Positions 1 through 5,355 of a stretch of 6,065 nt of DNA are shown in pieces; the stretch's first letter is position 1, and every line of letters starts with the position of its first letter. The stretch is from Bacteroidota bacterium. Its GTDB lineage: Bacteria; Bacteroidota; Bacteroidia; Flavobacteriales; Flavobacteriaceae. The stretch spans positions 1-6,065 of the forward strand of contig JADFSQ010000130.1 in the NCBI GenBank assembly GCA_022560715.1, given 5' to 3'. The translations under genes were made by a program, and so were the position numbers. The notes below the pieces were generated by a model that worked only from the letters and a program-made list of their open reading frames with translations, had not been told where the DNA came from and ran no database searches.

Positions 1-2
1 AA

Positions 3-155
3 GAAGATAGTGCTTGGGGTTTTGAAATTACTGCAACCAACATCTTTAATACAACATTTAAAGAACAAAACTCGTTCAATAGTTTTTTAATAAGTGATAC
101 CAAAACTTTTATTCTTCCAAGAATTATTATGTTTAAAATTGCTTATAAGTTGTAG
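3..155 (+). CDS. C-terminal end of an outer-membrane beta-barrel protein (TonB-receptor-like), 5' partial
   Basis: Frame 3 is open from the window edge to a TAG at 153-155, giving 50 residues that begin EDSAWGFEITATNIFNTTFK and end LPRIIMFKIAYKL. The pattern is typical of the last strands of Bacteroidota outer-membrane beta-barrel proteins of the TonB-dependent-receptor or OMP_b-brl type: an N-[IL]-F-N turn, then a LPR motif, then a final amphipathic strand ending near an aromatic (Y48) and a terminal hydrophobic residue. The last residue is Leu rather than the more common Phe. Such proteins sit in the outer membrane and often import siderophores or other ligands, but the substrate cannot be told from this fragment. 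The gene converges on the arsenate reductase gene with a 40-base gap. No start or plug domain is visible. Confidence 0.72.
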   Translation, partial: EDSAWGFEITATNIFNTTFKEQNSFNSFLISDTKTFILPRIIMFKIAYKL

Positions 156-168
156 TTACAATTAACAT

Positions 169-189
169 ATTGCTTCTCTCGATAGCAAT
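169..189. terminator. Possible bidirectional hairpin between convergent genes
   Basis: ATTGCT at 169-174 is mirrored by AGCAAT at 184-189. Two further pairs (175-182 and 176-181) form if T183 is bulged, leaving a TCTC loop. It lies in the 40-base gap between the stop of the beta-barrel gene (155) and the stop of arsC (196), where a shared terminator is expected. The stem is short and no strong T-run follows on either strand, so this is only a candidate. Confidence 0.3.
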
Positions 190-195
190 CAGAAT

Positions 196-615
196 TCACA
201 ATAACAAATTAGCAGCAAAATCTCTACAATACATTTTAATCTCATTTCGAGCTTTTAAAAAGGCAACATACTTTTCAGATTTAGAACCTTCTACCTTTGA
301 AGGGTCATAAAAATCGTGATGTAATCTAATTGCATTTTTACTTGGTATGTATGGACAATTTTCTTTAGCATGATCGCAAACTGTAATAATGTAATCGAAA
401 TCTATATGTACATATTCATCTACGTGATTTGAAGTGTGCTTTGAAATATCAATACCGTCTTCTTTCATAATTGCAACAGCTTCAGGATTTAAACCATGTG
501 TTTCAATTCCTGCACTATAAATTTCAGCTTTATCTTTTGTGAATTGTTTTAAATAACCTTGAGCCATTTGGCTTCTGCAAGAATTTCCTGTACACAATAC
601 TAGTATGTTTTTCAT
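196..615 (-). CDS. arsC: Arsenate reductase, thioredoxin-coupled type (low-molecular-weight phosphatase fold)
   Basis: The protein should reduce arsenate to arsenite in the cytoplasm by a three-cysteine relay, with thioredoxin restoring it. From the chosen start (139 aa) the phosphatase P-loop is at residues 8-14, C-T-G-N-S-C-R, with nucleophile C8 and R14. The second and third redox cysteines are C80 and C87 in VCDHAKENCP, seven residues apart as in Staphylococcus-type ArsC. The general-acid aspartate is D104 in FYDPS. The cysteine pair argues for arsenate reductase rather than a plain tyrosine phosphatase. An in-frame ATG seven codons earlier (634-636) would add MSEGQRD. I prefer 613-615 because family members start M-K-x-I-L-V-L-C and because the earlier codons lie inside a small hairpin. 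It is the last gene of the operon, 96 bases after the acetyltransferase stop when counted to the preferred start. Confidence 0.9.
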   Translation of the reverse strand: MKNILVLCTGNSCRSQMAQGYLKQFTKDKAEIYSAGIETHGLNPEAVAIMKEDGIDISKHTSNHVDEYVHIDFDYIITVCDHAKENCPYIPSKNAIRLHHDFYDPSKVEGSKSEKYVAFLKARNEIKMYCRDFAANLLL

Positions 616-622
616 GTCTCTT

Positions 623-653
623 TGTCCTTCGGACATCTAACTCAATGATGTCC
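623..653 (-). promoter_or_regulatory. Mutually exclusive hairpins just upstream of the arsC start
   Basis: On the transcript the order is GGACATC (653-647), GATGTCC (637-631), GAA, GGACA (627-623), then seven bases and the preferred arsC ATG (615-613). The middle segment can pair with the upstream one (7 bp, 9-nt loop) or with the downstream one (5 bp, 3-nt loop), but not both. The alternative upstream ATG (636-634) is inside the shared segment. This geometry could influence which start is used or how well the ribosome reaches it. The pairing is seen directly; any regulatory role is inference. Confidence 0.3.
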
Positions 654-666
654 AATTTATATTTAT

Positions 667-699
667 GATTCGTTGAATCTTCGATTTCTCCAAAGGAGA
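667..699 (-). repeat. Two short inverted repeats (5-bp arms, 3-base spacer) in the arsN1-arsC gap
   Basis: GATTC-GTT-GAATC lies at 667-679 and TCTCC-AAA-GGAGA at 687-699, both perfect. Together with TGTCC-TTC-GGACA at 623-635 they make three 13-bp inverted repeats of identical 5-3-5 geometry in under 80 bases, all between the acetyltransferase stop and the arsC start. They could form a chain of small RNA hairpins affecting mRNA stability or arsC translation. No function is proven. Confidence 0.35.
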
Positions 700-711
700 G
701 AATTCATTATA

Positions 712-1206
712 TTAAAATTGATTTAAACTTCGTCTTTCCAAAAAATGATTATCGTACCATTTTCCGTTTAATTTCCCAATTTGCTTTCTAATTCCTACAA
801 CTCTAAAACCAAACTTTTTATGCAATTTAATACTTGCTATATTTTCAGAAAAGATTCCAGCTTGTAATGTCCAGAATCCATTTTCTTCGCTTTCTTTAAT
901 AAGCTGTTTGAGTAAAATTCCTCCAATATGTTGACCTCTAAAATCTTTGGCAACATAAACGCTTACTTCGGCAACGCCTTTATAGACTTTACGTTTAGAA
1001 ACTTGAGACAATACAGCAAACCCTACTACTTCATCTTTTTGTAAAGCTATAATTCTACAGGATTCGATATATGTGGCATTCCAGGTTTTCCAACTAGGCA
1101 GTTCAGTTTCAAAGGTTGCGATTCCAGTTTCTATACCTTCAGCATATATTTTTGAAACAGAAATCCAATCGGTTTTAATTAGTGGTCTAATAACTACTGG
1201 ATTCAT
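712..1206 (-). CDS. arsN1: GNAT N-acetyltransferase, ArsN1-type (arsinothricin/phosphinothricin acetyltransferase-like)
   Basis: This is a single-domain cytoplasmic GNAT enzyme of 164 aa, the usual length for the family. Family hallmarks visible are IYAEGIETGIATFET (20-34), the VYKGVAEVSVYV strand (74-85) with E80 as the probable catalytic acid, the acetyl-CoA pyrophosphate loop RGQHIGG (90-96), WTLQAGIFSEN (112-122) and LERRS near the end. ArsN1 and PAT enzymes transfer acetyl from acetyl-CoA to the amino group of arsinothricin or phosphinothricin, detoxifying them. The arsenic operon favours the arsenical, but substrate choice is inferred. Oddity: the loop normally reads R-G-x-G-x-G, and H93 stands where the first glycine is expected. 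The start lies 6 bases after the preceding stop, so translation is probably coupled. Confidence 0.82.
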   Translation of the reverse strand: MNPVVIRPLIKTDWISVSKIYAEGIETGIATFETELPSWKTWNATYIESCRIIALQKDEVVGFAVLSQVSKRKVYKGVAEVSVYVAKDFRGQHIGGILLKQLIKESEENGFWTLQAGIFSENIASIKLHKKFGFRVVGIRKQIGKLNGKWYDNHFLERRSLNQF

Positions 1207-1212
1207 TTCTTT

Positions 1213-1785
1213 TTAACAGCAAATTATTTTTGATCGATATTTATTCCAAAATGATCTTCCCTTGGGAACAATTAATAGAATATGAATAAATGCTAATAAA
1301 ATAGCTCCGGGAATTATGTTAACAGCAATAAAACCTATCAACTCGTTTCCAAAACTACTGTGAAATAATGTCGTAAAGATTAATGTATTGTTCTCTATAC
1401 TAATTTTTGTTCCTATTATAAGAATAATAGCTGCAAAATGAAAACTATTAGAAAAAAGATGGATAATGTATTCCCATTTGGGCAAACCACCCATAAATTT
1501 TCTGCTCTCTTTTTCTGAAAACGCATCAATTCCTAAAGTAATACTATCTATAATCAATAAAAATATTCCAACCCAAAAGAATATTGGTGTTAAATCACCA
1601 ACGAATAAAAGCCAAACTAATAATGGAAAAAGTATGGCTCGAATACTATGTACTTTATGTTCAAACTTACTTTCTTTTTTGTTGAAAAGCTCGTATTTCC
1701 AAATGTGTAAATAAAAGCCGTCGTAAGTAGCTAAAATCATAAATAATATTAGACAAATGGCTGATAAATAATAGAATATTTCCAT
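1213..1785 (-). CDS. Unrecognised five-helix membrane protein with conserved-looking His/Glu motifs and a Cys-Cys tail
   Basis: I cannot assign a function. The 190-aa product has about five hydrophobic segments (near residues 4-20, 49-63, 67-84, 108-126 and 146-173), so it should sit in the inner membrane. Polar residues cluster next to the helices: YDGFYLHIWKY (21-31), ESKFEHKVHSIR (38-49, with E42, H43 and H46) and WEYIIHLFSNSFH (104-116, with E105, H109 and H116). This pattern could bind a metal or haem. It ends in C189-C190. It is far shorter than the ACR3 or ArsB pumps and does not resemble them. An upstream in-frame ATG (1831-1833) would add 16 residues but overlaps the preceding gene. 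The ATG at 1783-1785 leaves a 10-base gap and starts just before the first helix, so I chose it. Its place between ars genes suggests a role in arsenic handling at the membrane. Confidence 0.75.
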   Translation of the reverse strand: MEIFYYLSAICLILFMILATYDGFYLHIWKYELFNKKESKFEHKVHSIRAILFPLLVWLLFVGDLTPIFFWVGIFLLIIDSITLGIDAFSEKESRKFMGGLPKWEYIIHLFSNSFHFAAIILIIGTKISIENNTLIFTTLFHSSFGNELIGFIAVNIIPGAILLAFIHILLIVPKGRSFWNKYRSKIICC

Positions 1786-1795
1786 GATTTTGTTT

Positions 1796-2293
1796 TTAAC
1801 AGCAATTGCTTTCTTGTGAGCAACAAACTTCATTGTTTACTAAAACCTTTTTCTCTTCATCCACTACGCCACAAGTGCTTTTAGCTTTGCAATCTGTTTT
1901 TTCTATGCCTAACTTTATAATAAGATTATTTCCTTGTATTTCGAAATCATTTACAAAGAGTTGAGCTGTATGGAATGTAGTATTGCTATATTCAAATTTA
2001 ACTTCGGCATCTAACTCATAAGGTTTCATTTTACCAACTTTATCAAGTATTCCTAATGCTTTGTATGCAGACATATATTCTGTTTTACCGATTTCCGAAG
2101 GGCTTTCCCAAAGTTGTATAATGGTTTCTTTCCAGGCATCAGTTCGTGCACCACAATCGACTGAATCGATAGAAATATGCTTCACTTCAGTAATATGATA
2201 ATTAGCTCCAACTAAACTGTTTGGCTCGTATTCAAATAATAAAAATTTATCTTGATGGTCTTCTAATACTTTAAATAATTCTTGTGTTCTCAT
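1796..2293 (-). CDS. DUF6428-like protein with cysteine-rich C-terminal tail, arsenic-operon associated
   Basis: This is a soluble 165-aa protein with no signal peptide or membrane segment. It resembles, from memory, the DUF6428 family found in Bacteroidota next to arsR and arsC; its biochemical role is unknown to me. The body contains YHITEVKHISIDSVDCGART (32-51), which looks like a conserved core with H33, H39 and C47, followed by WKETIIQLWESP (54-65). The last 31 residues hold six of its seven cysteines: C135, C141, the pair C157-C158 and the terminal pair C164-C165. A flexible thiol-rich tail suits binding of arsenite or another soft metal, so an arsenic chaperone or buffer is a reasonable guess. 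The gene starts 23 bases after the arsR stop, second in the operon. Confidence 0.72.
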   Translation of the reverse strand: MRTQELFKVLEDHQDKFLLFEYEPNSLVGANYHITEVKHISIDSVDCGARTDAWKETIIQLWESPSEIGKTEYMSAYKALGILDKVGKMKPYELDAEVKFEYSNTTFHTAQLFVNDFEIQGNNLIIKLGIEKTDCKAKSTCGVVDEEKKVLVNNEVCCSQESNCC

Positions 2294-2316
2294 GTGTGTA
2301 TATTTATAAATTTTAA

Positions 2317-2640
2317 TTAACAGCAGTTAAACTTTGTTGCATTGAAAAATGAATTAAATAGCTCTTGAAATTCCTGAAAGCGTTCTAAATTTAAACAATA
2401 ACAAAGGCTATTCCCTTTAAAGTTTCCTTTAAGCAAACCTGCTTTTGAAATAACTTGCAGATGTTGAGAAATGGTTGATTGTGCCAAGCCAATTTCGTCA
2501 ACAATATCATTGCAAATACAACTTTCCTGCTTGCTTATATATTGCAAAATTGAAACTCTTGCCGGATGTGCAAAAACTTTTGCGACCACAGCAATAGTAT
2601 TGATGTCTTTAGAATGAATGTTAAGTTTTGTTGCTCCCAT
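2317..2640 (-). CDS. arsR: ArsR-family metalloregulatory repressor
   Basis: This is a 107-aa winged-helix repressor of the ArsR/SmtB family, first gene of the operon and its likely autoregulator. AHPARVSILQYI (24-35) is the family start motif. C41-I-C43 in the next helix matches the C-V-C of the classic E. coli-type ELCVCDLC arsenite site, but the third cysteine of that site is Ile46 here. The recognition helix is in QSTISQHLQVISKAGLL (54-70), followed by the wing. Extra thiols are C80 and C82 (LCYCL) in the wing and C106-C107 at the extreme C-terminus, so arsenite sensing may use a non-classical third ligand. In the apo state it should sit on the palindrome upstream and leave when As(III) or Sb(III) binds. 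The regulator family is clear; the metal is inferred from the neighbours. Confidence 0.92.
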   Translation of the reverse strand: MGATKLNIHSKDINTIAVVAKVFAHPARVSILQYISKQESCICNDIVDEIGLAQSTISQHLQVISKAGLLKGNFKGNSLCYCLNLERFQEFQELFNSFFNATKFNCC

Positions 2641-2732
2641 TTATATTAGTGTTTTCAAATTGAGATGTTATAAGATTGAATATGATGTTATTTAATGCTT
2701 TGATGTTGATGTTTTGTAATAATTTGATAATA

Positions 2733-2771
2733 ATATTGTATCAATATCGTAATATTGCAATATTACGATAT
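2733..2771. promoter_or_regulatory. Probable ArsR operator: 28-bp perfect palindrome plus overlapping half-sites
   Basis: Bases 2744-2771 form a perfect palindrome with half ATATCGTAATATTG and its exact complement, centred between 2757 and 2758. A second inverted repeat, ATATTG-TAT-CAATAT at 2733-2747, overlaps its left edge. ArsR dimers bind AT-rich palindromes near their own promoters. This one is 104 bases upstream of the arsR start, in the only regulatory gap of the operon. That it is the ArsR site is inference. Confidence 0.6.
2758..2765 (-). promoter_or_regulatory. Candidate -7 element of the ars promoter, inside the operator
   Basis: On the minus strand these bases read TAATATTG, five of the six fixed positions of the Bacteroidota -7 consensus TAnnTTTG. 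The -33 region about 20 bases upstream is only a T-rich run with no clear TTTG. If used, transcription would begin near 2751 and leave a leader of roughly 110 bases before arsR. Because the site is within a palindrome the same word occurs on the plus strand, so orientation rests on the gene order alone. Confidence 0.28.
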
Positions 2772-2833
2772 AGTATTGAAATAAAAAAATAATTTACTAC
2801 TCAATTATTTTTATAGAAAAGGTGTTTAGTTTA

Positions 2834-2931
2834 CTACAAAAACGCACTATCGACTGGTTCCCAAAGTTCGGTTTTATTACCATCATTACAAAGTATCCAT
2901 CCAAACTTGCCATATTCATATTCTTCAACTT
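2834..2931 (-). pseudogene. 3' remnant of a VOC-family (glyoxalase/bleomycin-resistance fold) gene cut by the IS
   Basis: The minus strand reads EYEYGKFGWILCNDGNKTEL followed by WEPVDSAFL and a TAG at 2834-2836. The G-K-F-G-W-I-x-x-x-x-G-N-K-x-E-L-W-E-P block is the hallmark C-terminal strand of VOC-fold proteins; the first Glu of ELWEP is the usual metal ligand. Only 31 codons remain. The reading frame continues into the IS terminal repeats and meets a stop without a start codon. The rest of the gene (normally 110-150 codons) is not found beyond the other end of the IS. The family includes isomerases and dioxygenases, among them the C-As lyase ArsI, but this fragment looks like the generic glyoxalase type and cannot be assigned further. 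Confidence 0.75.
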
Positions 2932-3013
2932 TGGAAAGTCCGGTTAAATTGAGCCACTCATTCCGGATGAAATTGAGCAGTGTAAATCAAGTGTTAAAAT
3001 CGATTCAATTTGT
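2932..3013. repeat. istB-side terminus of the IS21 element with two or more 24-bp-spaced repeats
   Basis: Read inward, copies begin at 2936 (AGTCCGG..TTGAGCCAC) and 2960 (ATTCCGG..TTGAGCAGT), 24 bases apart. A third, degenerate copy may follow from about 2984. An inner block at 2996-3013 (AAAATCGATTCAATTTGT) matches, inverted and at 17 of 18 positions, the block at 5356-5373. GTGTTAAAAT also occurs directly repeated at 2991-3000 and 3014-3023. These are the expected IstA binding sites. Confidence 0.8.
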
Positions 3014-3022
3014 GTGTTAAAA

Positions 3023-3754
3023 TTAGTCTTTTTTTATTAATTTTTTCCTCATAGATTCGCCTTTAAGATTTATTCTATGTGCTGAATGAACAATTCTATC
3101 TAAAATAGCATCTGCTATGGTTTGCTCTCCGATAATTTGATGCCAAGCTTCTGTTGGTAATTGCGATGCAATGATGGTTGCTTTTTTACCGTGTCTGTCT
3201 TCAATAATTTCCATAAGCACATGTCTATTGGTGCTGTCCAGTGCTTTGAGTCCAAAATCGTCTAATATGAGTAAATCCTGTTTTTCTATTTTATTAATTT
3301 CCCTTGTATAAGTTCCGTCTGCTTTACAGGTTTTTAATTTCGTAAAAAGTTTCTGGGTATTAAAATACATGACTTTATAACCTAGAGAACAGGCCTGGTA
3401 TCCTATTGCAGATGCAATAAAACTTTTACCAACCCCAGTGCTTCCTGTGATTAAAATACTTTCATTCTTTTTTATAAAATCACAACTTGCAAAACGTTGT
3501 AATTGATTTTTGTCAATATTTCTATTGTTATCATAATCAATTTCTTCAAAAATGGCTTTGTACCTAAATTTGGCAGCCTTTGTAAGGCGTTCTATTTTTC
3601 TATTATATCTATCATCCCATTCGGATTGTAATAAATAGGCAGTATGTTCATCGTTTGTATACTGGATACTGTTTGCTTGCAGGGTTTCATTAAATGCTCT
3701 GTGCATTCCATGGAACCTTAATTGTTTCATTTGTTCTAATGTTTGTGTATTCAT
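3023..3754 (-). CDS. istB: IS21-family transposition helper ATPase IstB
   Basis: This is a 243-aa AAA+ ATPase of normal length for IstB, which assembles on DNA, selects target sites and activates the IstA transposase. The N-terminal helical region (LRFHGMHRAF, 12-21) precedes the ATPase core. The Walker A motif is GSTGVGKS at 104-111, Walker B is LLILDD at 161-166 followed by FG, a sensor-like SQ is at 197-198, and R220 in DAILDRIVHSAHRI is a plausible arginine finger. It starts 22 bases after the istA stop, rather than overlapping it as in some IS21 members, and should be co-transcribed with istA. The gene appears intact. Confidence 0.95.
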   Translation of the reverse strand: MNTQTLEQMKQLRFHGMHRAFNETLQANSIQYTNDEHTAYLLQSEWDDRYNRKIERLTKAAKFRYKAIFEEIDYDNNRNIDKNQLQRFASCDFIKKNESILITGSTGVGKSFIASAIGYQACSLGYKVMYFNTQKLFTKLKTCKADGTYTREINKIEKQDLLILDDFGLKALDSTNRHVLMEIIEDRHGKKATIIASQLPTEAWHQIIGEQTIADAILDRIVHSAHRINLKGESMRKKLIKKD

Positions 3755-3776
3755 ATGTAATTAATTTTAGTGTTAT

Positions 3777-5321
3777 TTATTTGTAATAATTTCTTCCTCT
3801 AATGTTTTTGTGATAAGGAACTTCTATAACTTCTTCGGTAGGTTCTTCTATGGCATCCCAGCCTTTTTCTAGGATGCGTTCAATGATTTTGTAGTTGTAT
3901 GCCTGATAACTCAATGCTCTTTTACAAGCGTTGTTTAGTCGTGTATTGCCTACTTTTTTCGCAAAATGTAAAATCCCCAAACAGGATTTATACGATTGCT
4001 CCGGGTGTTGTTTTTTGTCTAATATCTTAGTGATATAGTATTTGCATTCTGATCCAATATAAGCGCCCCAGTTAATAAATTTTTCGGAACTCCATTCACT
4101 AATAAAGCGATGATAGGAAGGAATATGATCTTCTATGGTACTATACTTATATTTGCTTTTAACCCTTGTATGGATTGCGATACGTTCTTGTTTGTAATAA
4201 ATTTCGACTAAACTGTTTGAAAAAACAATTCTAACCTTTTTTCCTATATATTTATAAGGAGCACTATAATAATGTTTGTCTTTGCTTAAATAGATATGGC
4301 TATTTTTATGAACGGTGCCATTTGCGTAATCTTTGAGTTCATATTTTTTTGAGGGTAAAGCGTCTAATGCTTGTTGTTCGACCTCTTTAAATAATGAGGA
4401 TCTGGAATAACTTCTGCCTCTAAAAGACATACCATTATGTTGCCCCAAGAGCTCTAATATGGCTTTATTAATACTAGGTATATCATGAAAAGTTAGGTTT
4501 CTAAGTGGTGCAAAAACTCTGGTGTAAATAATACGTACTGCATTCTCTACGATAGCTTTATCTCTTGGTTTATAAGCTCTTGTGGGAAGGACAGTTGTGC
4601 CATAATACTCTGCAAAATCTGCAAAGGTCTCATTAACCCGGGGCTCGTAACGACTACTTTTGGTTACCGCTGCCTTTAGGTTATCTACAACCAGGGCTTT
4701 TGGAACGCCCCCATAATACCATAAAGCATTTTCAATACATCGAATAAAATCTTCTTTTTTCTGACTAACGCAGGCTTCAACATAGGTAAACTGACTACTG
4801 CCCAGGACACATACAAATATTTCTAAATCTTGTAATTCACCAGTATGTTCATCTACTATAGTTAGCTTCTTTCCTGTAAAATCAATGAATAGTTTATCGC
4901 CTGCTTTATGGTCAAAATGCATTACTGGAGACATTTCTTTATTCCATTGACTGTACCAATAGAAAAACTGAGATCTTCCAAACCCATCAGGATGCTTTGC
5001 TATGTAGTCTTCCCATAATAAATAACGGGTGACTCCCGTACGTTTAAGCTCTTTATCAAAATAAGGAAAGTACTGTTCTAAAATGCTTAATCGAGAGGTC
5101 TTTACTTTTTCTTCTGACCTAAAAAGAACACTCAACTCTTCGATAGTCATTGAGCGGACTTCGTAACCTGTTAACTTATATCGCTTAAAAAAATCGATGT
5201 ATTTACTAACTGTATTGCGAGAAATACCTGTCTGAAAACTGATCTTTCGCTTGCTTAAGCCTGCGGTATATAATTTAAATATCTTTTTTACTTTTCGCAT
5301 TTCTATCTGTTTATTGGCCAT
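3777..5321 (-). CDS. istA: IS21-family DDE transposase IstA
   Basis: This is a full-length 514-aa transposase that binds the terminal repeats and performs strand cutting and joining. The N-terminal helix-turn-helix is at about 20-42 (GLSKRKISFQTGISRNTVSKY). The retroviral-integrase-like core supplies the DDE triad: D147 in LFIDFTGK, D213 in VVDNLK and E259 in DKAIVEN, the last pair 46 residues apart, a little longer than the D35E spacing of retroviral integrases. A Mu-transposase-like beta-barrel probably follows at about 325-395 (YSAPYKYIGKKVRIV). The ATG at 5319-5321 gives MANKQIEMRKVKKIF, the common start for Bacteroidota homologues; a second ATG at codon 8 is less likely. No frameshift or stop interrupts it. 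Confidence 0.95.
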   Translation of the reverse strand: MANKQIEMRKVKKIFKLYTAGLSKRKISFQTGISRNTVSKYIDFFKRYKLTGYEVRSMTIEELSVLFRSEEKVKTSRLSILEQYFPYFDKELKRTGVTRYLLWEDYIAKHPDGFGRSQFFYWYSQWNKEMSPVMHFDHKAGDKLFIDFTGKKLTIVDEHTGELQDLEIFVCVLGSSQFTYVEACVSQKKEDFIRCIENALWYYGGVPKALVVDNLKAAVTKSSRYEPRVNETFADFAEYYGTTVLPTRAYKPRDKAIVENAVRIIYTRVFAPLRNLTFHDIPSINKAILELLGQHNGMSFRGRSYSRSSLFKEVEQQALDALPSKKYELKDYANGTVHKNSHIYLSKDKHYYSAPYKYIGKKVRIVFSNSLVEIYYKQERIAIHTRVKSKYKYSTIEDHIPSYHRFISEWSSEKFINWGAYIGSECKYYITKILDKKQHPEQSYKSCLGILHFAKKVGNTRLNNACKRALSYQAYNYKIIERILEKGWDAIEEPTEEVIEVPYHKNIRGRNYYK

Positions 5322-5355
5322 AATGTTTTTTCTGAATTAAAACATTTTATGACTT

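Noticed and set aside
616..636. Seven-codon N-terminal extension of ArsC (MSEGQRD)
   Set aside because: Family members start at M-K-N-I-L-V-L-C, and the extension overlaps a hairpin. Kept as an alternative start only.
1466..1714. Plus-strand open frame of 82 codons
   Set aside because: It lies wholly antisense to the membrane-protein gene, has no recognisable motif, and its composition mirrors the hydrophobic codons on the other strand.
1786..1833. Sixteen-codon extension of the membrane protein
   Set aside because: It would overlap the end of the preceding gene by 38 bases, and the added residues are a basic stretch with no family support; the ATG at 1785 gives normal operon spacing.
2641..2833. 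Riboswitch or small RNA in the long arsR leader
   Set aside because: Apart from the palindrome and AACATC words I see no multi-helix fold or known riboswitch core.
2834..2931. VOC remnant as a piece of ArsI (C-As lyase)
   Set aside because: ArsI is a VOC protein and would suit the operon, but the remaining block is the generic glyoxalase type, lacks ArsI's cysteine features, and too little is left to claim it.
2991..3023. GTGTTAAAAT direct repeats as a CRISPR or tandem array
   Set aside because: There are only two copies of 10 bases within an IS end, better explained by degenerate terminal repeats.
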